Of a stretch of DNA of 64,000 bases, positions 20,164 to 28,318 are shown one piece after another; positions within the stretch are counted from its first letter, which is position 1, and the number at the start of each line of letters is the position of its first letter. The position numbers were made by a program, and so were the translations under genes. The notes beneath the pieces are model-generated. The model saw nothing but the letters and a program-made list of their open reading frames with translations, was not told where the DNA came from and did no database searches. This DNA is from an uncultured Tenacibaculum sp. (GTDB lineage: Bacteria > Bacteroidota > Bacteroidia > Flavobacteriales > Flavobacteriaceae): NCBI RefSeq assembly GCF_947499065.1, contig NZ_CANMMT010000001.1:372001-436000 (forward strand), read 5' to 3'.

Positions 20164-20829
20164 CTAAAAGCCAATTTCTTTAGCTATTTTCTTCAGCTTA
20201 CTCAAATACTCTTTTTCTGTGATTTTTTTTCCTTTAGTAGGTTTTTGAATATCAATATCTTGAAGTTTTTTAAAGTTTATTTTTAAAGCCCTTATACTTA
20301 TTTTTCCTATTTCTACTTCTAAAATTAACCCAGGTAGTCCATTATACTTATTAGGACCTAAGTTTAAAGGGACTTGAGGCGTAAACCATGCTACAGTTTT
20401 ATCTTTAGATATTGCTTTGTAACAAATATAATTTCCTATCTTCTTTTTTTCTTGAGTTATATCCCATTCAATATGGGGATATTCTATTAAAAAAAGTTCA
20501 TCATATTTATTTACCGATTCTATTACTTTTCCTTTTTCACTATAAAAGACACCATCTCCTCCTCCTACAATTTCAAAAAAATTTATTTTCTTTCTTTCTC
20601 CGTTTTTATCAAAGTTTGGTTTTAATTTATAAATAGATTTATCTTCTTTAAACAACAACTCAAAGCTGGCAGTTGCCTTAAAAAAGGCCTCCAATTTTTT
20701 TGATTTATAACTATTTATCTTTTTATTGTTACTTACAACTTTATATAAAACACTTCCTTTATTTTGGCTAAATACAGTCATTATTGAAAAAAATAATCCT
20801 GCAAAAAATAGTATTCTTTTTAATTTCAT
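20164..20829 (-). CDS. GLPGLI family secreted protein (copy 2)
   Basis: A 221-residue paralogue of the next gene. Signal peptide 1-21 (ends VFSQ), the block WDITQEKKKIGNYICYKAIS, then WFTPQVPLNLGPNKYNGLPGLILEVE with the GLPGLI motif at about residues 173-178. The C-terminus repeats the pattern of copy 1 (QKPTKGKKITEKEYLSKLKK), so the two arose by duplication. It is the first GLPGLI gene of the operon. A strong hairpin at 20843-20868 separates it from the small secreted protein upstream. Confidence 0.88.
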   Translation of the reverse strand: MKLKRILFFAGLFFSIMTVFSQNKGSVLYKVVSNNKKINSYKSKKLEAFFKATASFELLFKEDKSIYKLKPNFDKNGERKKINFFEIVGGGDGVFYSEKGKVIESVNKYDELFLIEYPHIEWDITQEKKKIGNYICYKAISKDKTVAWFTPQVPLNLGPNKYNGLPGLILEVEIGKISIRALKINFKKLQDIDIQKPTKGKKITEKEYLSKLKKIAKEIGF

Positions 20830-20842
20830 ATACTTTTGAATA

Positions 20843-20868
20843 GCCCAGTAATATTGATATCACTGGGC
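20843..20868 (-). terminator. Intercistronic hairpin between small secreted protein and GLPGLI genes
   Basis: GCCCAGT at 20843-20849 pairs with ACTGGGC at 20862-20868; the intervening bases also pair (one G-U), making a stem of 11-12 bp. No U-run follows on the minus strand, so it is more likely a partial terminator or an RNA-stability hairpin than a full stop. Confidence 0.5.
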
Positions 20869-20877
20869 ATTTTGATT

Positions 20878-21126
20878 TTAATTATTATTATAACAGTCTA
20901 AATAAATAGCATGATAAGCCTCCATCATAATTCTAAAATGGCTACTTCCTCTTGAAATATCAATATTATTTTTTTCTGCTGCATCTAATATTATTCCTCT
21001 TGCATATTGAGCACATTGACTAGCACCACCATCTTCTAAAATAGTTTTTTTCTCTACACTTGAATTTGCATTAACTAAACTACTAGTAGCAAAAACCATT
21101 GCTACTGCTAAAATTACTTTTTTCAT
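20878..21126 (-). CDS. Small secreted two-cysteine protein, unrecognised
   Basis: An 82-residue protein that I do not recognise. A clear signal peptide (residues 1-20, MKKVILAVAMVFATSSLVNA) precedes a mature part of about 62 residues with exactly two cysteines (C38 and C78), which could form a disulfide after export. The middle (QYARGIILDAAEKNNIDI) looks helical. It lies 48 bp upstream of the GLPGLI genes on the same strand, separated by a hairpin, and after about 270 bp without genes, so it probably begins this transcript. Codon use is like its neighbours. Coding status is supported by the signal peptide and the tidy start. Confidence 0.7.
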   Translation of the reverse strand: MKKVILAVAMVFATSSLVNANSSVEKKTILEDGGASQCAQYARGIILDAAEKNNIDISRGSSHFRIMMEAYHAIYLDCYNNN

Positions 21127-21270
21127 TTTTTAAATTTTAATTTAATTGTTAATTGTACTTTTTTTACACAAAAAATCTCCCCCACTTGTATAGATGAGTG
21201 AACATTAAAAAGAAAAAAGAAAAATGTGCGCAATTTTTAAAACATTGTTCTTTCTTTAACTAGCTAGCTT

Positions 21271-21299
21271 GTATTAAAAATTGATCATTTTTTTAATAC
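21271..21299. repeat. Perfect inverted repeat in the intergenic gap
   Basis: GTATTAAAAA (21271-21280) and TTTTTAATAC (21290-21299) around TTGATCATT. It lies about 100 bp after the DUF3817 gene and 145 bp before the small secreted gene. It could be a weak AT-only terminator or an operator. The rest of the 270-bp gap shows only a TATGTTTG-like element on the minus strand (about 21304-21311) without a -33 partner. Confidence 0.35.
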
Positions 21300-21396
21300 A
21301 TAGCAAACATAAACAATAATTTCAAATTAAGAAAAACACAAAAAAGTAATTTTATAGAAAACTTCTTAATTCTCAAAAAACACATCATTATGTGGC

Positions 21397-21672
21397 TTAC
21401 TCTTTTTTAAGATATTTCCCTACGAAGAAAGTTCCAAAAGGTAAAATTGATAGTAAGCATACTATTCCGAAAGTTTTACCTTTCCAATCTAACTCATATT
21501 TTAGCATTATTGCCATGATTATGTATACTACAAATAATAGCCCATGAGGCATTCCTAACATTTTTACATATGCTGGATTATCTTGTAAATATTTAATTGG
21601 AGTTGCAATAAAAAGTAATAAAATGTAAGATACTCCTTCTAATAAACTTACAATTTTAAATATGTTAATCAT
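21397..21672 (-). CDS. DUF3817 small membrane protein
   Basis: A 91-residue integral membrane protein of the DUF3817 family. Three hydrophobic segments are visible at about residues 4-24, 41-60 and 67-88. The family pattern is present: N-terminal LLEGVSYILLLFIATPIKY, the central MPHGLLFVVYI and the C-terminal LPFGTFFVGKYL. Function is unknown. It starts 10 bp after the TonB receptor gene and is the last gene of the recO-receptor-DUF3817 run. Confidence 0.88.
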   Translation of the reverse strand: MINIFKIVSLLEGVSYILLLFIATPIKYLQDNPAYVKMLGMPHGLLFVVYIIMAIMLKYELDWKGKTFGIVCLLSILPFGTFFVGKYLKKE

Positions 21673-21682
21673 ATTTATTTTT

Positions 21683-24148
21683 TTAAAAACTTGTTGTTAA
21701 CGATAAAGAAAAATTACGTCCTGGAGCAGAAATTCCAGAAGCAAACTCTTTATAATGAACATCAAATAGGTTAGTGATTTGTGTTTGAATTGAAATATTC
21801 GTGTTCAATTGATATTTTCCAAAAACTCCAACAGTCATCCAAGCAGGAGTTCCATAATATTTATTTTCAGCTAAAGAAGCATTTTCATCAACAATTGGTG
21901 TCTGCACATGGTTGTCTATACCTTCTTCTGTATTATAAGTATCGATTCCTTTTTTAGCATTGAAAATAAGGTTTGCTCCTCCTTCAAAATTAGCTTTTGA
22001 ATAGTTTATCTCAAATCTACCAAACAATGGTGGAATAGATGACAAAGGCATGTTTGTATCATATGTTTCTCCTTTGGTATAAGTTAAAGAACCTGAGGTA
22101 TTCCAATTTTTAAATAACTTACCTTGATAACTTAATGTAGCTCCTGTAACATAAGCTTGACCTTTATTTACATTGGCTACAATATTACCATCGTCACCAT
22201 CGTAAGTTATTGTTTGATTTCCAGGAATTAATTCGAAAGCTTCTCTATATATATAATTATTCAGTAAAGTATAATATACGTTTGCACCAATTCTAAATTT
22301 TTTATCATTAAAATATTTTTGAGCTCCTACCTCAATATTATAAGCATGTTCTGGTCTTAAATTTACATTGGGTACGGTTACATTTCCATTTTTTTCTCCC
22401 ACCTTACCTACATCATCAATATTTGGTGATCTAAAACCTGATGAAAGTACAGTATTTAATTGCCAAGTATTAGTTGGTTTGTAAACATAACCAATGGTTG
22501 CTGTTAAAGCTGTATTATTTAAACCAATATCATTATTTGGTAACACTATAAAAGTTTCACTATCCCATTTAGCTTGCAGGTTTGTATTTGTTAATCTAAC
22601 CCCTGTATTTAATGTAGAATTACTTGAAATATCTTGACGGTAATCTACATATATAGCAGAACTAAAATAACTACTTCCTCCATCTGGATATCTAGACTGT
22701 ACTGGAAAACTTCCATTAAAACCTACAACTTTATTATTATTAACTCTTAAAATTCTTCCATAAGAATTAGATTGTACATCGTTGTATGTTACTTCAAACC
22801 CATAGCCTAAATTTCTTTTTTTAGCTAATGAAACAGAAAAGTCTCCATTTAAACTAAAAACATCTACATCTTCTTCTCTGTATGTTCTTTCTAATGTTCC
22901 AAACTTTCTTTGAATACGACTTTCTTGAATATTTTGGTATGCTAGAGTAATAACACCATTCTCAATCCAATTTTTCTTCGGATTAATTTCTAATTGTGAA
23001 GATGCTAAAAACCTGTTTTGTGGTCCATAATTCCACTCTGCAAACTTAAGTGTTCCATTTTTTAATTCTGTTAATCTATCAAAACGAGGAACATCTGTAG
23101 ATGTTGAATATTGAATATTGAATTTTAAATCGGTATTTCTAGATAACGGTACGTAAAACTTTTGTAATACATCTGTTTGACTAAATCCTGTATTTCTTTG
23201 AATGTTTGGATTTGGGTTAGTGGTTGGGTTCTCACTATAATTCCCATTCATATTATCTGAATAGAAAAATACTTTTCCCCAATCATCAAACCCATGCGAA
23301 CGATTTTTTCCCATTCTCAAATCGCCAAATGTGCTATGTGTAACACTTGTTAAAGAGGCCCATTTTTTAAATTGTAATTCTACAGAAACGGCGTTAGTTA
23401 CCTCATTATTCACTGAACTATATCTTAAAAAAGCATCTCCTTTAATTTGGCCTTTATCAGAAATTCTTGGTGTTTTTGTATAGTAATGTATTACTCCTCC
23501 TAGTGCATCAGATCCATATATTACAGATGATGGTCCAAACACTACTTCTGTTTTATCTAACAAATTAGGACTTACAGTAATAGAATTTTGTAGGTGCCCT
23601 TTACGATAAATAGCATTATTCATTCGAACTCCATCCACTACAAGCAAGACACGGTTACTTTCCATACCTCTTAAAACCGGACTACCTCCTCCAAATTGAG
23701 ATTTTTGAACTTTAATTCCAGGCACATTTGCTAATAAATCTGCTGATGTTTGGGGAGATACTTTTTTAATTTCTTTGGAAGATATTAAAGCTATTTGTTC
23801 CGCTATTCTATTTGCTTTTTCTTGCTTCTTAAATACAGAAACAACTACTTCATCTAATTGTTCTGATTGTTTTGATAAGAAAACTTGATATCTGTTCTTT
23901 TCTAAATTAGACTTTCTTTCTTGAAATTTAGCGTAAACCACATGAGATAAAATTAATATCTCATTTTTCTGAAATTCTGAAATATTTACTTTTCCTTCTT
24001 CATCACTTACTCCCGACTTTGTTTTACTTTTATTAAACACAGCCACTCCTTCAATTGGCTTACCTGTTTCGGCATCAATTACAGTAAGGTTTTGTGAAAA
24101 AACTGATCCTATTATCAGTAAAAAATATACAGTTATAATTTGCTTCAT
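21683..24148 (-). CDS. TonB-dependent receptor, heme/hemoprotein-receptor-like
   Basis: An 821-residue outer-membrane receptor. Signal peptide 1-18 (ends VFSQ); a carboxypeptidase-regulatory-like domain (about 19-95); a TonB plug (about 115-225) with LLANVPGIKVQKSQFGGG, LRGMESNRVLLVVDGVRMNN and GPSSVIYGSDALGGVIHYY; then a barrel ending in the aromatic strand NFSLSLTTSF. The plug sequence, with NNAIYRKGHLQN, is the form I know from hemoglobin/heme-type receptors, so heme or a hemoprotein is the likeliest ligand, by inference only. It begins 3 bp after recO and precedes DUF3817. No Fur-like element adjoins it, unlike the receptors at 52-57 kb. Confidence 0.88.
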   Translation of the reverse strand: MKQIITVYFLLIIGSVFSQNLTVIDAETGKPIEGVAVFNKSKTKSGVSDEEGKVNISEFQKNEILILSHVVYAKFQERKSNLEKNRYQVFLSKQSEQLDEVVVSVFKKQEKANRIAEQIALISSKEIKKVSPQTSADLLANVPGIKVQKSQFGGGSPVLRGMESNRVLLVVDGVRMNNAIYRKGHLQNSITVSPNLLDKTEVVFGPSSVIYGSDALGGVIHYYTKTPRISDKGQIKGDAFLRYSSVNNEVTNAVSVELQFKKWASLTSVTHSTFGDLRMGKNRSHGFDDWGKVFFYSDNMNGNYSENPTTNPNPNIQRNTGFSQTDVLQKFYVPLSRNTDLKFNIQYSTSTDVPRFDRLTELKNGTLKFAEWNYGPQNRFLASSQLEINPKKNWIENGVITLAYQNIQESRIQRKFGTLERTYREEDVDVFSLNGDFSVSLAKKRNLGYGFEVTYNDVQSNSYGRILRVNNNKVVGFNGSFPVQSRYPDGGSSYFSSAIYVDYRQDISSNSTLNTGVRLTNTNLQAKWDSETFIVLPNNDIGLNNTALTATIGYVYKPTNTWQLNTVLSSGFRSPNIDDVGKVGEKNGNVTVPNVNLRPEHAYNIEVGAQKYFNDKKFRIGANVYYTLLNNYIYREAFELIPGNQTITYDGDDGNIVANVNKGQAYVTGATLSYQGKLFKNWNTSGSLTYTKGETYDTNMPLSSIPPLFGRFEINYSKANFEGGANLIFNAKKGIDTYNTEEGIDNHVQTPIVDENASLAENKYYGTPAWMTVGVFGKYQLNTNISIQTQITNLFDVHYKEFASGISAPGRNFSLSLTTSF

Positions 24149-24151
24149 ATA

Positions 24152-24874
24152 TCAACTAAACACCGTTTCTAAAACGTCTAAAGATTTAGGTTTTTTAAAC
24201 CCTTCCAAATGTAATTCAAAATATTGAATTATTATTCTCAGTATTACTTGTCTTTCGTTTTTATTGTACGAAATTGAATCTATTGCATCAAAATTTATGC
24301 CTAAAAGGCTTTTAAAAAGATTTAATTCTTTACCAGTAATTACTAGTTTTTCATAAGTTGTATCCGTAAACCTTCCTTCTAGTAAACTAAAACCTAATTT
24401 TTCGATATCTGCTAAGTCTGGATAAAAACCTAAAAACCTTGATAAATTCAGTATAAAAAGCAAGTGAAAATTCGCAATATTATCATGAGTATCTAACCAA
24501 ATAAGCCCCGTTTCTATGTACTTATACAAGACTTCATTTTTTTCTTCTTCCTGAATAATGCTAGATAACACCTCTGACAAAAACATTACAATTGTTTGTT
24601 TAACAACCGATGTATAAATATTTTCATAAGAATAAATAACTCTAGCTTCTCTTATCGAGTTTAATGAATTTTTATTGCTATGATTTGCTGTTAGCTCTAA
24701 TTGTGTTAATGGTTGAAAATAAGCTGGTTTTAATTTTCCTCTTTTAGAACTTAAAACTCCTCTTATAATGTAAGAGCTTACTCCTTCTTCTAGAGTAAAG
24801 CATTTTACAATTAAGCTTGTATCACCATATTTAAGAGCACTTAAAACAATGGCTTTTGTAGTAATCATTGCCAT
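24152..24874 (-). CDS. recO: DNA repair protein RecO
   Basis: RecO anneals single strands and, with RecR, loads RecA at gaps during recombinational repair. The 240-residue protein has the N-terminal OB-fold (MITTKAIVLSALKYGDTSLIVKCFT), the typical RGVLSSKRGKLKPAYFQPL segment, and the helical C-terminal domain; family zinc-finger cysteines are absent, as in many Bacteroidetes. The ATG at 24868 (MITTK) fits the family as well as 24874. A TACCTTTG -7-like element lies on the minus strand about 40 bp upstream, but its nearest TTTG is only 14 bp away, so the promoter is unsure. It is followed after 3 bp by a TonB receptor, probably co-transcribed. Confidence 0.93.
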   Translation of the reverse strand: MAMITTKAIVLSALKYGDTSLIVKCFTLEEGVSSYIIRGVLSSKRGKLKPAYFQPLTQLELTANHSNKNSLNSIREARVIYSYENIYTSVVKQTIVMFLSEVLSSIIQEEEKNEVLYKYIETGLIWLDTHDNIANFHLLFILNLSRFLGFYPDLADIEKLGFSLLEGRFTDTTYEKLVITGKELNLFKSLLGINFDAIDSISYNKNERQVILRIIIQYFELHLEGFKKPKSLDVLETVFS

Positions 24875-24974
24875 TAATTAACAATTTTTATAATTGATTT
24901 TTAAAACCGTCATCAAAGGTATTTAATATTAATTACAAAAATGATACTTTCGTATAAATTTGATTCAACTTCTT

Positions 24975-25448
24975 ATGACTTTTGAAATAGAAAGAAAATT
25001 TCTTGTAAACTCTAATATTTATAAACAATTAGCATACAAAAAGAGCTATATAAAACAAGGTTTCCTAAATTCGAAAAAAGAGCGTGTTGTAAGAGTTCGA
25101 ATTAAAAACGACTCCGGTTTTTTAACTATTAAAGGACCTTCTAATAAAAATGGAACTACTCGATTTGAATGGGAAAAAGAAATTACCAGAACTGAAGCTG
25201 AAAACTTATTAGAATTATGTGAAGAAGGTATTATTGAAAAATACCGATACTTAGTAAAGGTAAACCAACATACTTTTGAAGTCGATGAATTTTTAGGAAT
25301 TAATGAAGGTTTATTAATTGCTGAAGTTGAACTTATTAATGAAAACGAAAGTTTTACCAAACCTCAATGGTTAGGTGAGGAAGTTACAGGAATAGCTAAA
25401 TACTATAATTCTAATCTCAGTAAAGACCCATTTTGCAACTGGAAATAA
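24975..25448 (+). CDS. CYTH domain protein (triphosphate tunnel enzyme)
   Basis: A 157-residue protein that is one complete CYTH domain. It begins with the diagnostic EIERKFLV (ExExK) and continues with alternating charged strands (VRVRIKND, LTIKGPSN, RFEWEKEI, YLVKVNQHTFEVDEFLG, LIAEVELI) that line the tunnel of this fold. Family members cleave or cyclise triphosphates (thiamine triphosphatase, inorganic triphosphatase, class IV adenylate cyclase); short bacterial ones are mostly tripolyphosphatases. The specific substrate is not readable. I chose the ATG at 24975 (MTFEIERK) over an upstream TTG at 24960. It is convergent with trhA. Confidence 0.9.
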   Translation: MTFEIERKFLVNSNIYKQLAYKKSYIKQGFLNSKKERVVRVRIKNDSGFLTIKGPSNKNGTTRFEWEKEITRTEAENLLELCEEGIIEKYRYLVKVNQHTFEVDEFLGINEGLLIAEVELINENESFTKPQWLGEEVTGIAKYYNSNLSKDPFCNWK

Positions 25449-25472
25449 ATCAATTATTCTAGTCTTTAATTT

Positions 25473-26114
25473 TTACACATAAAAAAATATGGTCAAAAAA
25501 TGACTAAAGCTTCCTAAAAGCACAAATACATGAAAAATTGCGTGATTATATTTTATTTTCCCTATTGAATAAAATAGTGCTCCTACTGTGTAAAAGACAC
25601 CTCCTGCCATTAAATAAAACAATCCTTCTGAAGATAAATTTTCCATCAAGGGCTTAATTAAGAAAACAACTTGCCAACCCATTATTAAATATAATGCTGT
25701 AGATAACTTATCAAACTTACCTGTAAAAAACAACTTTAAAACAACTCCTGTTAACGCAAACAACCAAACAAATACAAATAAATACCACCCTGTTTCCTCA
25801 GGCAAAACAATTAAACAAAAAGGAGTGTAACTACCTGCTATTAAAACATAAATAGCAGCATGGTCAAAAATATTTAATTTTCTTCTTAGCCTAGGTTCTT
25901 TTGTAGCATGATAAAAAGTAGAAGCTGCATATAATATTATTAGACTTACACCATAAATAATAAAACTTGACACTTCCCAAAAACTAGTATATGTAATAGA
26001 CTTTGATATTAAAAATGGAAAAACTAGAAAACTTAACAGCAACCCAAATCCGTGAGTTAAAACATTTAGTTTCTCTTCTTTTTCGCTATAACGGTGATTT
26101 ATATTCTCGCTCAT
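25473..26114 (-). CDS. trhA: Hemolysin III family (PAQR-type) membrane protein
   Basis: A 213-residue, seven-helix membrane protein of the TrhA/hemolysin III branch of the PAQR superfamily. It shows the family marks NVLTHGFGLLLS near the first helix, a YHAT histidine, FDHAAIYVLIAGSYTPF in the middle, and a final HAIFHVFVLLGSFSHF. These conserved His and Asp residues form the presumed metal-dependent hydrolase site; in other bacteria the protein is linked to membrane-energetics and fatty-acid homeostasis. Despite the name it is not expected to be a toxin. Its start overlaps the end of the acyltransferase gene by 29 bp, so the two are translated from one message. Confidence 0.9.
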   Translation of the reverse strand: MSENINHRYSEKEEKLNVLTHGFGLLLSFLVFPFLISKSITYTSFWEVSSFIIYGVSLIILYAASTFYHATKEPRLRRKLNIFDHAAIYVLIAGSYTPFCLIVLPEETGWYLFVFVWLFALTGVVLKLFFTGKFDKLSTALYLIMGWQVVFLIKPLMENLSSEGLFYLMAGGVFYTVGALFYSIGKIKYNHAIFHVFVLLGSFSHFLTIFFYV

Positions 26115-26880
26115 TATTTGGTCTATTTGTGTCTTTCATATACAACTCATCATTAGTCAATTCATTGTACATAATGTCAAAAGTACTCTTTTTAAGAGTA
26201 TCCTTATCATCCATTGTAAGTCCTTTTGTATTTATAAACTCACATTGTTTAATTCTAAAAGTTCCAGGAGCTCCTTTGAAAAAGTCCCATGAAAATAATC
26301 GTTTACAATCTAAATACAACTGAGGCACTATAGGTATTTGATGCTCGATGGCTAAACTAAATGCTCCATTTTTAAATGGTGCTAAAGTTATATTCTCAGT
26401 AGGCACCATTCCTTCTGGAAAAATTGCAATACTTGTTCCGTTTTTAAGTCTTCTTTTTGCTTGTTCATATACTCGCTTTCTACTCTCTGCATCACTTCTA
26501 TCAACCATAATTACCACTTTTTTGTAGAAAAACCCAAAGATTGGAATTTTCACTAATTCTTTCTTTCCTACAAATACAATTGGGTTTTTACTCATTGCAC
26601 ACATTACCCATCCATCTAATAAAGACGCATGATTTGCACAAAACATATAGCTTTGATCTCTTTTTATTTCTTCTTTTCTATCAATTTTTAATCGGAAACC
26701 CATTCCATAAATCAGAAGAAAAGACCAAGCTCTAATTAGTTTCCAAAATACCGGGTAATATTTTTCGCTAGAAGTTAATATGAGTAAAAAAGGCGACATT
26801 ACTACTACTGAAACTAAAATCAACACATAAAACCATAAGCGCCAAATCAATCGAAAAGGAAATAGTAAATATTTAATCAT
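26086..26880 (-). CDS. 1-acylglycerol-3-phosphate O-acyltransferase family protein (PlsC-like)
   Basis: A 264-residue membrane acyltransferase of phospholipid synthesis. An N-terminal hydrophobic segment (about residues 12-35) anchors it; the catalytic HX4D motif is in NHASLLDGW and the substrate-binding block is FPEGMVPTENITLAPFKNG. PlsC proteins transfer an acyl group to lysophosphatidate. This is one of two PlsC-like genes in the window (the other is at 39.6 kb), so the exact acceptor is uncertain. It overlaps trhA by 29 bp on the same strand and diverges from trpS. Confidence 0.88.
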   Translation of the reverse strand: MIKYLLFPFRLIWRLWFYVLILVSVVVMSPFLLILTSSEKYYPVFWKLIRAWSFLLIYGMGFRLKIDRKEEIKRDQSYMFCANHASLLDGWVMCAMSKNPIVFVGKKELVKIPIFGFFYKKVVIMVDRSDAESRKRVYEQAKRRLKNGTSIAIFPEGMVPTENITLAPFKNGAFSLAIEHQIPIVPQLYLDCKRLFSWDFFKGAPGTFRIKQCEFINTKGLTMDDKDTLKKSTFDIMYNELTNDELYMKDTNRPNNEREYKSPL

Positions 26881-26902
26881 AACTGCGAATGTAGTAATTT
26901 CT

Positions 26903-26932
26903 TTTGTTTGATGATTTTTAACCTTATTTTTG
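26903..26932 (+). promoter_or_regulatory. Promoter of trpS
   Basis: TTTG at 26903-26906, 18-bp spacer, TATTTTTG at 26925-26932, a full match to the Bacteroidetes consensus. The start codon is 43 bp further on. Confidence 0.6.
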
Positions 26933-26975
26933 CTAGCATTATTTAATAATTACACAAAACATTTCAAGAAGAAAT

Positions 26976-27944
26976 ATGTCAAGAGTTTTAACTGGAGTAC
27001 AAAGTACAGGAACCCCACATTTAGGGAATTTATTAGGAGCTATCTTACCTGCCATTGAAATGGCTAACGATCCTAAAAATGAATCGTTTTTATTTATTGC
27101 CGACATGCATTCTTTAACACAAATTAAAGATGGTGAGCAATTACGTGAAAACACCTACAGTACTGCTGCTACTTGGCTTGCTTGTGGAATTGATATTTCT
27201 AAAACAGTTTTTTATCGTCAAAGTGATATTCCTGAGGTTACCGAGTTAACTTGGTATTTAAGTTGTTATTTTCCATACCAACGTTTAACCTTAGCACACA
27301 GTTTTAAAGATAAAGCTGACAGATTATCGGATGTAAACGCTGGATTATTTACTTATCCAATGTTAATGGCTGCCGATATTTTATTATACGATGCTGAAGT
27401 TGTTCCTGTTGGTAAAGATCAATTACAGCATTTAGAAATGACACGTGATGTGGCTAGTAGACTAAATAATATTATTGGTGATACTTTGGTTTTACCTCAA
27501 GCTAAAATTAATGAGAACACTAAACTAGTTCCTGGTACCGATGGTGAAAAAATGAGTAAGTCTAGAGATAACTTTATCGATATCTTTTTACCTGAAAAGA
27601 AGTTACGTAAACAAATTATGGGTATTAAAACCGATAGTTTAGCTCTTGAAGATCCTAAAGACCCTGATACCGATAATGTTTTTGCCTTATATAAATTATT
27701 AGCTTCAGATGAGCAAATTGCTCAAATGCGCGCTAACTACGAAGGAGGAAATTATGGATATGGTCATGCTAAACAGGCTTTGTATGAGTTAATTCTTGAA
27801 AAGTTCTCAGATGTTCGTGCGAAATATTACCACTACATGGAAAATCGTAACGAAATTGATGAAGCTTTAGCTATTGGTGCTGAAAAAGCTCGTGCAATTG
27901 CAAAAGATGTTTTAAAAAGAGTACGTGATAAAGTAGGTTACTAA
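26976..27944 (+). CDS. trpS: Tryptophan-tRNA ligase
   Basis: A 322-residue class Ic aminoacyl-tRNA synthetase that charges tRNA-Trp. The HIGH-like motif is TGTPHLGNLLG (residues about 11-21) and the KMSKS loop is GEKMSKSRDN (about 190-199), both intact. The tryptophan pocket region (MAADILLYDAEVVPVGKDQLQH) is typical. The length is normal for bacterial TrpRS. It has a good promoter and is followed after 11 bp by a small lipoprotein gene. Confidence 0.97.
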   Translation: MSRVLTGVQSTGTPHLGNLLGAILPAIEMANDPKNESFLFIADMHSLTQIKDGEQLRENTYSTAATWLACGIDISKTVFYRQSDIPEVTELTWYLSCYFPYQRLTLAHSFKDKADRLSDVNAGLFTYPMLMAADILLYDAEVVPVGKDQLQHLEMTRDVASRLNNIIGDTLVLPQAKINENTKLVPGTDGEKMSKSRDNFIDIFLPEKKLRKQIMGIKTDSLALEDPKDPDTDNVFALYKLLASDEQIAQMRANYEGGNYGYGHAKQALYELILEKFSDVRAKYYHYMENRNEIDEALAIGAEKARAIAKDVLKRVRDKVGY

Positions 27945-27955
27945 AAAAACTAATT

Positions 27956-28261
27956 ATGAAATCTCTTTTTACTTTTAGTAGTATACTTTTATTACTTTCA
28001 TGTGCACAACCAAAGGAAAAAACTTTTGTAACAGAAGCTTCTTGCGGACAATGTCAGTTTGGGCTAAAAACCCAACGTGGTTGTGATTTAGCTATAAAAG
28101 TTGATGACCAAGCTTATTTTGTTGAAGGGGCTCATATTGATGATTATGGTGATGCACACGATGAAAACATTGGTTTTTGTAATACAATTAGAAAAGTAGA
28201 AGTTACTGGTAAATTAGAAAACGAAAAATTTAAAGTTAGTACTTTTAAAATAGTAGAATAA
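27956..28261 (+). CDS. Small cysteine-containing lipoprotein (DUF6370-like)
   Basis: A 101-residue predicted lipoprotein: the signal ends in the lipobox LLLSC with lipidated Cys16. The mature part holds C30-x2-C33 (CGQC), C43 and C75, plus H60 and H68 in an acidic patch (AHIDDYGDAHDEN), a set that could bind a metal or a disulfide pair. I take it as the DUF6370 family, of unknown function, recalled from memory. It follows trpS by 11 bp and ends at a strong terminator. Confidence 0.7.
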   Translation: MKSLFTFSSILLLLSCAQPKEKTFVTEASCGQCQFGLKTQRGCDLAIKVDDQAYFVEGAHIDDYGDAHDENIGFCNTIRKVEVTGKLENEKFKVSTFKIVE

Positions 28262-28277
28262 CTTTATATAATATCAT

Positions 28278-28318
28278 AAAAACAAAAACCGAAGTTAATT
28301 ACTTCGGTTTTTGTTTTT
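28278..28318. terminator. Bidirectional rho-independent terminator
   Basis: Eighteen-base perfect arms (core ACCGAAGT / ACTTCGGT) around TAATT, with A- and T-tracts on the two sides. It closes both trpS-lipoprotein on the plus strand and the aldo-keto reductase-DUF695 transcript on the minus strand; it overlaps the last codon of the latter. Confidence 0.92.

Noticed and set aside
24915..24945. Consensus promoter for recO (TACCTTTG with an upstream TTTG)
   Set aside because: The two boxes are only 14 bp apart, below the 17-23 bp seen for this sigma factor, so it is mentioned under recO but not listed.
25473..26114. Reading the hemolysin III gene as a virulence toxin
   Set aside because: The family name is historical; the sequence is a PAQR-type membrane protein with conserved His/Asp sites and no toxin features.
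26003..26323. A 106-codon plus-strand frame over the trhA/acyltransferase junction
   Set aside because: It is antisense to two overlapping, well identified genes; the 29-bp overlap itself is normal for coupled genes.
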